From contig JAJYMP010000593.1 of the NCBI GenBank assembly GCA_021786915.1, forward strand, positions 1-17,726: DNA of 17,726 nt, in the 5' to 3' direction. Below are positions 6,424-13,741 of this stretch, in pieces. Source of the DNA: Chloroflexota bacterium. Its GTDB lineage: Bacteria; Chloroflexota; Limnocylindria; Limnocylindrales; CSP1-4. Below the pieces are notes generated by a model that searched no databases, was not told the origin of the DNA, and worked only from the letters and a program-made list of their open reading frames with translations. The translations under genes and the position numbers were made by a program. Numbering within the stretch: position 1 is the first letter of the stretch; every line of letters begins with the position of its first letter.

Positions 6424-7301
6424 GTCACCGTGCTCGCGCCATCCCCGAGGCTGCCGTGAGGCGCTCACGTCGTCGCCGCGGCGGACTCCTTGGGGTCGCC
6501 CCGTGGGTCTATGTCGCGGTTGCGGCGATCATCGTCCTCCCCCCCGTCGCCTGGACGGTCTCAACATCGTTGAAGCTCGAGGCGGACACGATCAAGTTCC
6601 CGCCCGATTGGATCCCGACGCCTCCATCGCTGGGTGGCTACGCCGAGCTCCTCAACTCCACGAACATCCAGTTCTTCGTCAACTCCCTCCTGTATGCCGC
6701 CGGCTGCATCCTGCTCTCCCTCGCGATCTGCCTGCCGGCCGCCTATGTGGCCACGCGGCACCGGAGCCGCGGCATGGGAATCCTGATGGACGGCATCCTC
6801 GTGCTCTCCATGGTCCCCGCCATCGTGGTCTTCGTCGCCCTCTACTCCATGTCCGCGAAGATCGGCCTCATCAACTCGTACCCCTTGCTGATCCTCGTCT
6901 ACACGGCGATCATCTCGGGGCAGGTAATCCTCTTCCTGCGCAACTTCATCGAGAACGTCCCCGTCGAGATCGAGGAGGCCGCGGCGATCGACGGCTGCTC
7001 CCGCCTGCAGATCCTGCGTTGGGTCGTCGTCCCGCTGATCCTGCCGGGCATCGCGGCCATCTCCATCTTCATCTTCGTCTTCGTCTGGAACGACTACCTC
7101 GTCGGCACCGTCTTGGCGACGACCGACAACATGAAGACCATGCAGAACGGCATCGTCCGGTACCTGCAGACTGGTTTCGGGGTCATCTGGGCTGCGTTCT
7201 GCGCCTTCGTCGTCGTCGCCTTCGCCCCGGTCCTCGGCCTGTTCAGCGCCTTCCAGCGATGGTTCATCGCGGGCATGACCTCCGGCGGGGTCAAGGGATG
7301 A
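6420..7301 (+). CDS. Carbohydrate ABC transporter permease (MalG/UgpE type)
   Basis: The second membrane subunit of the importer, 293 residues, pairing with the preceding permease. It has a basic N-terminal tail (RRSRRRR) and then hydrophobic segments at about 27-48, 86-110, 122-142, 154-174, 206-228 and 256-276. The EAA coupling motif is textbook: EIEEAAAIDGCSRLQ at 183-197, followed by VVVPL. It starts at GTG 6420, overlapping the previous stop by 4 bases, with AAGGAG 6-11 bases upstream. Its stop overlaps the start of the following oxidoreductase (ATGA), which ties transport and catabolism into one transcript. Confidence 0.93.
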   Translation: MSHRARAIPEAAVRRSRRRRGGLLGVAPWVYVAVAAIIVLPPVAWTVSTSLKLEADTIKFPPDWIPTPPSLGGYAELLNSTNIQFFVNSLLYAAGCILLSLAICLPAAYVATRHRSRGMGILMDGILVLSMVPAIVVFVALYSMSAKIGLINSYPLLILVYTAIISGQVILFLRNFIENVPVEIEEAAAIDGCSRLQILRWVVVPLILPGIAAISIFIFVFVWNDYLVGTVLATTDNMKTMQNGIVRYLQTGFGVIWAAFCAFVVVAFAPVLGLFSAFQRWFIAGMTSGGVKG

Positions 7302-8257
7302 ACCACACATCCCGCATCGCCGTCATCGGCGCCGCAGGGTGGGCAGGAAGGCGCCACGTCCAAGCGTTCCACGCCCAAGGCGCGCAGATCACCGCCCTCA
7401 TCGATCCCAGCCCCAAGGTTCATACGCTCGCGCGCACTGTGGGCGCGGACGTACTCGACGAACCGGCTCGGCTTCGCGCGGACGACGTCGACCTAGTGGT
7501 TGTGGCACTGCCAAGCGGTTCGCAACCCCAGGTGGCAGCCGATCTGCTGCGCCGCGGCCACCACGTCCTTGTCGAGAAGCCGATCGGCGCGTCCGTTGCC
7601 AACGCCCGCGTATTGGAAGGGATTCCGAACATCGACGATTCCCTGATGGTCGGATACACACTCCATCACCACCCGGTTGCCAACAAGCTGGCGCATTGGG
7701 TCGCCTCGTCGGAGGTCGTCAGTCTCAGCGTGAGCTCGGCCGCGCGCAAGTTCGCGATCGACTCGTGGCGCGCCGCGCCTGACGAGGGCGGTGTTGCCGT
7801 GGTCAACGGGACCCATGCAATCGAGTTCGTCGCGTCCCTGTTTCCCGGCGACGTGACGGTCCAAGCCACGCATTTCAGCGACCGGCTACACAGGGGCTCC
7901 GTGTCGGACTACGCTGCCGCGACTCTCACTTTTCGGGATGGCCCACTCTTTCGCCTGGAGACGTACTGGAACCCGTGGAACCACACGAGCGGACTCAACC
8001 GGAATGATTGGTCCCTCGAGATAGATGTCGTCGCTCACGAAGGCCGCCGACTGTGGTCGAACTGGTCCCTCCATGAGTGGGATCGGCTCGGCTCCGAGAC
8101 GCTGCACCACTTCCCCGAGGTCGATCTCTTCGCCGAGCAGGCGGCGGCGGCACTTCGCTTCGCACAGGGGGAACGGCCCACCGTCGGTTACCGCCAAGCC
8201 CTTCGTGCGACAGCACTGGCCGACCAGATCGTCAGCATGCGGCGTGAGCGGCCATGA
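7298..8257 (+). CDS. Gfo/Idh/MocA family oxidoreductase 1
   Basis: An NAD(P)-dependent dehydrogenase of the glucose-fructose oxidoreductase/inositol dehydrogenase family, 319 residues. The Rossmann start IAVIGAAGWAG (residues 7-17) has a GxxGxxG loop, the strand VDLVVVALPSG follows at 64-74, and the hallmark EKP is at 93-95 (Lys94 catalytic). The second-domain motif reads GGVAVVNGTHAIE (164-176): His173 is kept, but the usual Asp is Asn170. Members oxidise a ring hydroxyl of sugars or cyclitols to a ketone, often C3 of a glycoside. The start at 7298 is set by ATGA overlap with the permease stop; the frame is open further upstream, but that part is a shadow of the permease gene. Its stop overlaps the next gene by ATGA. 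Confidence 0.88.
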   Translation: MNHTSRIAVIGAAGWAGRRHVQAFHAQGAQITALIDPSPKVHTLARTVGADVLDEPARLRADDVDLVVVALPSGSQPQVAADLLRRGHHVLVEKPIGASVANARVLEGIPNIDDSLMVGYTLHHHPVANKLAHWVASSEVVSLSVSSAARKFAIDSWRAAPDEGGVAVVNGTHAIEFVASLFPGDVTVQATHFSDRLHRGSVSDYAAATLTFRDGPLFRLETYWNPWNHTSGLNRNDWSLEIDVVAHEGRRLWSNWSLHEWDRLGSETLHHFPEVDLFAEQAAAALRFAQGERPTVGYRQALRATALADQIVSMRRERP

Positions 8258-9255
8258 ACCGGGCGAGGACGATCATCTTTGGCCCGGCCCATTGGCACTT
8301 CCCGCTGTATGCCGACAGGATCTCGGCTCAACACGAAGTCGTCGGGGTGGCCGAGGGTAGCCCAACTGCGCGCGTGAAGCACCTTGCCCAACGATGGCAT
8401 GCCCCTCTCTACTCCTCCTGGGAAGAGCTCCTTGCAAGGCACGGCGACGCGGATCTCGCGTATGTCCTGGTGCCGCACGACGAAATGAGCGAGGTGTGCC
8501 TCGCCCTCATCGCCCATCGGATACCGCTTGTGGTGGAGAAGCCCGCCGGGGTGTCTCTGCAACAGGTGACCGAAGTCAGGGAGGCCGCGGAGGCAGCCGG
8601 GGTACCGATTGCTGTGCCCCTGGTGCAGCGTCGAGGGCCCGTCGAAGGGTGGCTTGCCATGGCCGGAAGCTCGGTGTACGAGAGTGTTCAGTTCATTGCT
8701 GGCCCGCCGGATCGCTATCGCACGAACGGCAGCCCCTGGATGCTGGATCTGGATCGCGCCGGCGGCGGATGCTTGATCAATCTCGCGCCGCACTTCGTGG
8801 ACCTCTTCCTCCGCTCAACCGGTACCCAGGGCGCGACTGTGACCGCCGCGTTGTCGTCGGCGCTCCACCATCGCGGGATCGAGGATTACGCCTCTTTGAC
8901 CCTCACCACAGCTGACGGACGTGTCGCAACCATCGAGGTGGGCTACGCGTTTCCGTTGTCGCCGTTGAAGCGACACTGCGCATATCTGCGTATCGGGACC
9001 GCGGGTGCAGCGTCCATACAGTCCAACGGAAGGGCGTCCTTCACATCAACCGACGGCGCGACGCAGGCCGCGCGCCTCAACGTGGACAGCGACCCCTTGT
9101 ATGGCGCGTTCGTCGACCAGGTCGCGAAGCAGCTGGATCGTGGATTCGCGGAACTCCCTGGCATCCGTGACCTCGAAGCGACCATGACAGTGATATGGGA
9201 CGCGTACTCGACCGTACGGCGAGAGGAAACCGGTGTCATCACCAAGCATCGATAA
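8254..9255 (+). CDS. Gfo/Idh/MocA family oxidoreductase 2 (atypical nucleotide loop)
   Basis: A 333-residue protein. EKP at 95-97 and GGGCLINLAPHFVD at 170-183 (Asn176, His180) place it in the Gfo/Idh/MocA family. The nucleotide-binding loop is unusual: IIFGPAHWHFPLY (7-19) replaces GxGxxG, with two His residues and bulky side chains where small glycines normally lie over the cofactor. It may bind NAD(P) differently, keep the cofactor tightly bound, or have shifted function. The Asn in place of the usual Asp in the second motif is shared with the preceding paralogue. It overlaps that gene by ATGA, and its own 3' end overlaps the LacI gene by 23 bases. The two adjacent paralogues may act on different carbons, or as an oxidising and a reducing partner. 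Confidence 0.82.
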   Translation: MNRARTIIFGPAHWHFPLYADRISAQHEVVGVAEGSPTARVKHLAQRWHAPLYSSWEELLARHGDADLAYVLVPHDEMSEVCLALIAHRIPLVVEKPAGVSLQQVTEVREAAEAAGVPIAVPLVQRRGPVEGWLAMAGSSVYESVQFIAGPPDRYRTNGSPWMLDLDRAGGGCLINLAPHFVDLFLRSTGTQGATVTAALSSALHHRGIEDYASLTLTTADGRVATIEVGYAFPLSPLKRHCAYLRIGTAGAASIQSNGRASFTSTDGATQAARLNVDSDPLYGAFVDQVAKQLDRGFAELPGIRDLEATMTVIWDAYSTVRREETGVITKHR

Positions 9256-10225
9256 GGTGGCGGCCGCCGCCGGTGTTCACCGATCGACCGTGTCGAGAGC
9301 CTTCTCACGCCCCGAAGCGGTGAACCAGAAGACCAGGGACCATGTCCTGAAAGTAGCGGCATCGATGGGCTACACGATGAGCCCGCTTGCGCAGGCACTG
9401 CGGACCAAGAGCAGCACTCTGGTGCCGCTTATCGTCCCTGACATCACCAACCCGTTCTTCGCGGAGCTCGCGAAGGTCATGACCACAGCAGCGGGCGAAC
9501 GCGGATACCAGCTGGTGTTGTGCGTCACCGAGGATGACCACACGGCAACGGCCGGGTACCTCCAAGCCATGCAGTCGATGTACGCCCCATTCGCTGTGGT
9601 CGCACCGTTCTCACAGGTGGATCCAGCCGAGTACGAACCCTTCGGATTCGGACGCCGTCTCGTCATCATCGACCGCATCGAATCCGAAAGCCTGGCGTCG
9701 ACCGTGACGGTCGACAGTGCAAAAGGAATACGGCTGGCCTTCGAGCACCTGCTAGGACTCGGTCACACCTCGATTGCCTACTTCTCCGGCATTGCCGGGA
9801 CGCATACCGCGGCGGACCGGCGACAGGCCTATCACGCCCTCGCGAAGCTGCACCGGATGCCCCCGATCGAGCTCAACAGCGGTATCGGCTTCGAAGCAGC
9901 CGAACAAGCGGCAGCGGAACTGGCCAGCATGGCCGAGCGGCCTTCTGCAGTCATTGCTGGAAACGACATGATCGCCTTCGGACTGATCAGCGCGCTCGGT
10001 GCTCGCGGTATCTCTGTCCCGATCGGCATGTCCGTGGTGGGATTCGATGGCGTGCCGCTCGGTGCTCGCAGCAACCCGCCTCTGACATCGGTGCAGCAGC
10101 CCATCGACGAGATGGGCCGCATCGCCATCGACCTCGCGGAACGCTCTGATGCGAACGGGGGTGCCGAGCACGTCGTGCTCCAGCCGCGACTTCTCGTTCG
10201 TTCGTCGACGGGACCGGCGGCATGA
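9233..10225 (+). CDS. LacI family transcriptional regulator
   Basis: A 330-residue repressor of standard LacI/GalR length. The N-terminal helix-turn-helix is clear (SIDKVAAAAGVHRSTVSRAF, residues 5-24), followed by the hinge SPLAQALRTK (50-59) that enters the minor groove. The sugar-binding core has IVPDITNPFFAEL (67-79), the strand AVIAGNDMIAFG and the late VVGFDGVPLG. The GTG start at 9233 lies inside the 3' end of the preceding gene, with GAGAGGAA upstream. Lying mid-operon, it would be autoregulated. Likely targets are the palindromes in the divergent region at 3887-3898 and 3972-3981. The effector is probably the substrate or an early intermediate. Confidence 0.93.
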   Translation: MSSPSIDKVAAAAGVHRSTVSRAFSRPEAVNQKTRDHVLKVAASMGYTMSPLAQALRTKSSTLVPLIVPDITNPFFAELAKVMTTAAGERGYQLVLCVTEDDHTATAGYLQAMQSMYAPFAVVAPFSQVDPAEYEPFGFGRRLVIIDRIESESLASTVTVDSAKGIRLAFEHLLGLGHTSIAYFSGIAGTHTAADRRQAYHALAKLHRMPPIELNSGIGFEAAEQAAAELASMAERPSAVIAGNDMIAFGLISALGARGISVPIGMSVVGFDGVPLGARSNPPLTSVQQPIDEMGRIAIDLAERSDANGGAEHVVLQPRLLVRSSTGPAA

Positions 10226-10770
10226 CGACACGGTTGCCCGGGCTGCGGCACGTGGATCATGCCGCGTTCACCGTTCCGGACCTGGCCCAAGCGGTGAGCT
10301 TCTTTGTCGACGTGCTCGGGGCGGAGGAGCTCTACCGTTCCCGCCGCGGCCCCGACGCGTCGTTCATGCCGGCCAACTTCGACGTGCCATCAGACGCAGC
10401 CTTGGAGCTGTCGATGTTGCGGCTGCCACCGAATATGAACATCGAGCTGTTTCAATGGACGACCGAGGACCAGCGAACCGAGCATCCGCGGCACAGCGAT
10501 CGTGGCGGCCACCATCTGTGCTTCGTGGTCGACGACGTCGACCAAGCGATCGCTCATCTCGCTCGCGTCCCGGGCGTCCGAATCCTCGGTGGCCGTAAGG
10601 AGGTTGGCGTCGACAGCCCCGTCGTTGCCGGCAACCGCTGGACCTACTTCCTGACGCCATGGGGCCTGCTGCTGGAGCTCGTCGACCGTTCACGAGTGCA
10701 GAACCCACCTGACTTCGTCGGGCCGGCCGAATGGACCCACCCAGCAGGAAGAAGTGGACACGCCTCATGA
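10222..10770 (+). CDS. VOC superfamily protein (glyoxalase/dioxygenase fold)
   Basis: A 182-residue protein with two beta-alpha-beta-beta-beta units. Probable metal ligands fit the VOC pattern: His13 in VDHAAFTV, Glu75 in NIELFQW, His97 or His98 in RGGHHLCFVV, and Glu152 in LLLELVD. VOC proteins use a divalent metal for isomerisation, epimerisation, lyase or dioxygenase reactions. It overlaps the LacI stop and the following TIM-barrel gene start by ATGA at both ends, so it belongs to the pathway. A VOC domain fused to a sugar-isomerase-type TIM barrel is known in bacterial 3-dehydroshikimate dehydratases such as QsuB. Here the same two folds are neighbouring genes, which suggests a split pair or consecutive steps. 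The substrate is unknown. Confidence 0.82.
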   Translation: MTTRLPGLRHVDHAAFTVPDLAQAVSFFVDVLGAEELYRSRRGPDASFMPANFDVPSDAALELSMLRLPPNMNIELFQWTTEDQRTEHPRHSDRGGHHLCFVVDDVDQAIAHLARVPGVRILGGRKEVGVDSPVVAGNRWTYFLTPWGLLLELVDRSRVQNPPDFVGPAEWTHPAGRSGHAS

Positions 10771-11660
10771 TCATCGCCGGCCATACGCTCGGGACCCCAA
10801 CCCTCGACCTGGCAGAGGCGCTGCGCCTCTTCAAGACGGCGGGGCTCGACGCCGCGGAAGTCATCTTTCAGGACGATTACCCCGCCGCCATCCGACCGTC
10901 AGACAAGAAGTCGGCTAGGCAGGCGGCAACGATTGCCGCGGCCGAAGGCGTCCCCATTCTTGCGCTCACGCCATACACGACCTCCATCAACAGCGTCGAC
11001 GCGACAAGCTGGCAGGACGGCATTGACGAGTTTCGTGCATGTATCGCCGCGGCGTACGAAGTTGGGGCCACACGCGTTCGCGTGTACGCAGGCGCGTGGC
11101 AACCGGGCACGGACAACCACACCGCCCACTGGGATCAGCTCCGGACCGCCCTCAGCACCCTGGCCCGCGAAGCCGAGCCAGCGAACGTGGTGCTTTGCGT
11201 TGAGAACCACTTCGGCACGATGACGCAGACCGCTGCCGACACCGCCCGTCTCGTGAGGGAGGTGGACTCGCCTGCGGTGCGTGTCCTATACGACCAGGCG
11301 AACCTCACCTTCACCCACGATGAGAGTTGGCAGCAAGCCTTCGCCGTCCAGGGCGACCTGATCGGCCACGTGCATGTGAAGGATCTGGTCTTCAAGGACC
11401 CACACGCGCCGTTCCGCTCCTCGGATACAGCACGAGTTAAGGCCGAGGAACGTGCGGTCAGCTCCCGTGTCGTCGGCACCGGCGTTGTGCCCTGGCGACG
11501 TATCCTGGAGGAACTCGTGCGGCGCGGCTACGACGACCTGCTTACAGTCGAGTACGAGTATCGGTGGCATCCCCAGGATCTTCCCGATCCCGCCATCGGT
11601 TTTCGGGACTCCGCGTCTGCCATCCGGACCATCCTCTCGGAGATCGCGTCGTCCCGATGA
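10767..11660 (+). CDS. Sugar phosphate isomerase/epimerase family TIM barrel 1
   Basis: A 297-residue Xylose-isomerase-like TIM barrel (AP endonuclease 2 fold). The metal-binding residues can be placed: Glu146 in VENHFG, Asp176 in LYDQANL, His201/His203 in HVHVKD and Glu262 in VEYEY. GTGVVPW at 237-243 is the usual late loop. Family members include inosose dehydratase IolE, tagatose/allulose epimerases, 3-dehydroshikimate dehydratase and the catalytic subunits of C-glycoside deglycosidases. Epimerisation, dehydration or elimination on a keto-sugar or keto-cyclitol is therefore expected. The start at 10767 is set by ATGA overlap with the VOC gene; an in-frame ATG at 10731 would add 12 residues that do not look like the family N-terminus. 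It ends in ATGA overlap with oxidoreductase 3. Confidence 0.87.
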   Translation: MIIAGHTLGTPTLDLAEALRLFKTAGLDAAEVIFQDDYPAAIRPSDKKSARQAATIAAAEGVPILALTPYTTSINSVDATSWQDGIDEFRACIAAAYEVGATRVRVYAGAWQPGTDNHTAHWDQLRTALSTLAREAEPANVVLCVENHFGTMTQTAADTARLVREVDSPAVRVLYDQANLTFTHDESWQQAFAVQGDLIGHVHVKDLVFKDPHAPFRSSDTARVKAEERAVSSRVVGTGVVPWRRILEELVRRGYDDLLTVEYEYRWHPQDLPDPAIGFRDSASAIRTILSEIASSR

Positions 11661-12643
11661 CAGGCAGTGCACTCCGCATAGGCGTTGTCGGCGCCGGCAA
11701 CATCGCCAGCATCGCCCAACTCCCGACGCTCGTCACGCGAGACGACGTGGAGTTGCGGGCGCTGGTCACTCGGCGGGACGATCCGCAAACCCTGATGCGG
11801 CGCTGGAGCTTCCGTAGCGCCTACCCGACTGTCGAAGCGATGCTCGACACTGAAGAGTTGGACGCCGTGTTCGTCCTCACTCCGCGGTCTGAGCACGTCC
11901 ACGCAACACGCCTCGCGCTGCAGGGCGGCGTCGACGTCTTCTGCGAGAAGCCGCTGGCGACGAGTGCAGGTGACGCTCAATCGCTGGCAGATCTCGCCGT
12001 CCAGAACGAACGGGTGTTGATGGTCGGGTTCAACCGCCGATTCGCGCCGGTGTACGAGGCCGGGCGTGCCGCATTCGCGCAAAGTGGCGCCAGCATCTGC
12101 ATCGCACAGAAGAACCGCGCCGGTTCCGAATATCGCGCCACGTTCGAGAATGCGATCCACATGGTCGATCTGCTTCGGTGGTATTGCGGTGGCGAACCCG
12201 TCGACGTCACCGCGCATGCTGCCGGCGAGGACCCTTGGCAGGAAGACGGCGTCAGCGCTCTGATCCGTTTTGATAACGGGAACACGGGAGTCCTCGTGGC
12301 GGCCCGCAACGCCGGTGCGTGGGGGGAGACGCTTGACGCATACGGTGGTGGTGTGACTGTGACGATCTCGGCGCCGGACCGCATCGCCGTCACACGCGAC
12401 AACGAAACCAAGGTGCGCGAGATGTCGTCGGAGTCGTTCGGGTGGGCGACAGCGACCAAGACGTTCGGTTTCGCCCGAGAGGTCGAACACTTCCTTGACC
12501 GCGTCCGAGACCGCCGGCAGCCGCTGACGTCAGGAGTAGAAGCTGCAAAGACGCAGCTGCTGCTCGACCGCATTCTCGCCGCGGCCGGGCTGCCCACCGA
12601 GGAGCAACCGGGAAGGGTCTGGACCAGCCATGCGAAGAAGTGA
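11657..12643 (+). CDS. Gfo/Idh/MocA family oxidoreductase 3
   Basis: A 328-residue protein with the canonical nucleotide loop IGVVGAGNIA (8-17), strand LDAVFVLTP (68-76) and EKP at 97-99 (Lys98). It differs from the other two paralogues: the second motif is FENAIHMVDLLRW (163-175) with His168 and Asp171, and it lacks the GGG segment. It therefore belongs to another branch, with VGFNRRF at 123-129 typical of inositol-dehydrogenase-like members. The start at 11657 is set by ATGA overlap; the frame upstream of it is a shadow of the isomerase gene. Expected role: oxidation of a sugar or cyclitol hydroxyl, or the reverse reduction after epimerisation. It overlaps the SDR gene by 14 bases. Confidence 0.88.
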   Translation: MTGSALRIGVVGAGNIASIAQLPTLVTRDDVELRALVTRRDDPQTLMRRWSFRSAYPTVEAMLDTEELDAVFVLTPRSEHVHATRLALQGGVDVFCEKPLATSAGDAQSLADLAVQNERVLMVGFNRRFAPVYEAGRAAFAQSGASICIAQKNRAGSEYRATFENAIHMVDLLRWYCGGEPVDVTAHAAGEDPWQEDGVSALIRFDNGNTGVLVAARNAGAWGETLDAYGGGVTVTISAPDRIAVTRDNETKVREMSSESFGWATATKTFGFAREVEHFLDRVRDRRQPLTSGVEAAKTQLLLDRILAAAGLPTEEQPGRVWTSHAKK

Positions 12644-13418
12644 CAACCCGGACCCGACGTCCTCGATGAGCAACCAGGTCGTCTTCGTCACTGGAGTGAA
12701 CGGCGGCATCGGCGCCTCGATCATCGACACCTTCGCACGGAAGGGCGCCACCGTCATCGGCGCCGACCGAGCTGGCCGAGGGCCGGATGCTGCCGCGGCC
12801 TACTACGATTTCGACGTCACCGACGAAATTGCCACGACTGCCGCGATCACCGATGTTGTCTCAATGTACGGCCGAATTGACGTGCTCGTGCATGCGGCGG
12901 GCGTTCTGGGCGAAACGCCCGACCCGCTGAAGACCACTACGGCCGAGTTCGAGCGGATCATGACGATCAACGCCACGGGTACCTTCACCATCGTGCGCGA
13001 AGCTGCGCGCGCGATGCTCGCTACTCACACCAAAGGCGCAATCCTGCTGTTCTCCTCCGTCGCGGCGAAGGAGGCAAGACGGACGTATCTTCCCTACAAC
13101 GCGAGCAAGATCGCCGTGCTGCACATCATGTGGTCGATGGCCCAGATCTTGGGGCCGGCCGGAATCTCGGTGAACGCGATCACACCTGGCCCGGTGGAAA
13201 CCAAGATGTGGGCTCAGCTCGCGGAGGCATCGGGCGATGACGCCAATGCCGCATCGCGCGCTCGGGCGGACCGCGCCGCGCAGCTGCCCATGCAACGGTT
13301 CGCCCGACCCGACGAAGTGGCCAGCGCCGCCCTCTTCCTCACCGATCCTCAGAACCGCTACATCACGGGCGTCAGCCTCGACGTTGCGGGAGGCGCCCAT
13401 CTTGGGATGGGCTCGTAG
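12630..13418 (+). CDS. SDR family oxidoreductase 1
   Basis: A classical short-chain dehydrogenase, 262 residues. TGVNGGIG (21-28) binds NAD(P), HAAG (88-91) is the structural NAG-type motif, and the catalytic residues are Asn114, Ser142/143, Tyr156 and Lys160 in YNASK. PGPVET follows at 186-191. Asp60 or Asp62 in YYDFDV is a cofactor-side acidic residue. The ATG at 12630 has GGAAGGG upstream and overlaps the previous gene by 14 bases. The ATG at 12666 would remove an uncharacteristic 12-residue leader but has no ribosome site, so I prefer 12630 with some doubt. It is the last gene of the coupled operon. Likely role: interconversion of an alcohol and a ketone on the sugar-derived intermediate. 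Confidence 0.9.
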   Translation: MRRSDNPDPTSSMSNQVVFVTGVNGGIGASIIDTFARKGATVIGADRAGRGPDAAAAYYDFDVTDEIATTAAITDVVSMYGRIDVLVHAAGVLGETPDPLKTTTAEFERIMTINATGTFTIVREAARAMLATHTKGAILLFSSVAAKEARRTYLPYNASKIAVLHIMWSMAQILGPAGISVNAITPGPVETKMWAQLAEASGDDANAASRARADRAAQLPMQRFARPDEVASAALFLTDPQNRYITGVSLDVAGGAHLGMGS

Positions 13419-13741
13419 CATTGGTTACACCGCTTCTCGAAGCCGAACCCCGTCGCGCCCGTCGACGGAGATTCAGGCTGCGGCCGTGGTGCCAGGACTC
13501 CCGAATTCGTCCGCAAGAACACGGTCACCTGGACGGGCTTCGTGTGGTTGACGTTCTCAACCTCGCCAATGGAGCGGATTTCCATGCGGTCCTGCAGGGG
13601 GTTCACCAGGGAGAAGGCGCGCGAGCGAATACCGAATAGCGGACCGAGGGCGAGTCAGCATCCCGCTCGACGATCTCAGGGCGACCTCGCGAACGGCACC
13701 GCAACGCTTCCGCACCACCAGGCACCCGGAGGAGAAGCTTC
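13419..13741. other. 323-bp gap inside the catabolic locus, with a coding-like minus-strand fragment
   Basis: No plus-strand gene is supported. On the minus strand, about 13640 down to 13500 reads like genuine protein (AFSLVNPLQDRMEIRSIG, then NHTKPVQVTVFLRTN), bounded upstream by a stop and losing protein-like character towards the SDR gene end. I do not recognise the family. It may be a decayed gene. A small inverted repeat GTTGA/TCAAC spans 13547-13561. GGAGGAG close to 13741 is the ribosome site of the next gene. I see no convincing promoter, although one would be needed if the last two genes are transcribed separately. Confidence 0.4.

Noticed and set aside
6503..7297. Upstream extension of oxidoreductase 1 to 584 residues
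   Set aside because: Out-of-frame shadow of the permease; the ATGA overlap and Rossmann start fix the beginning at 7298.
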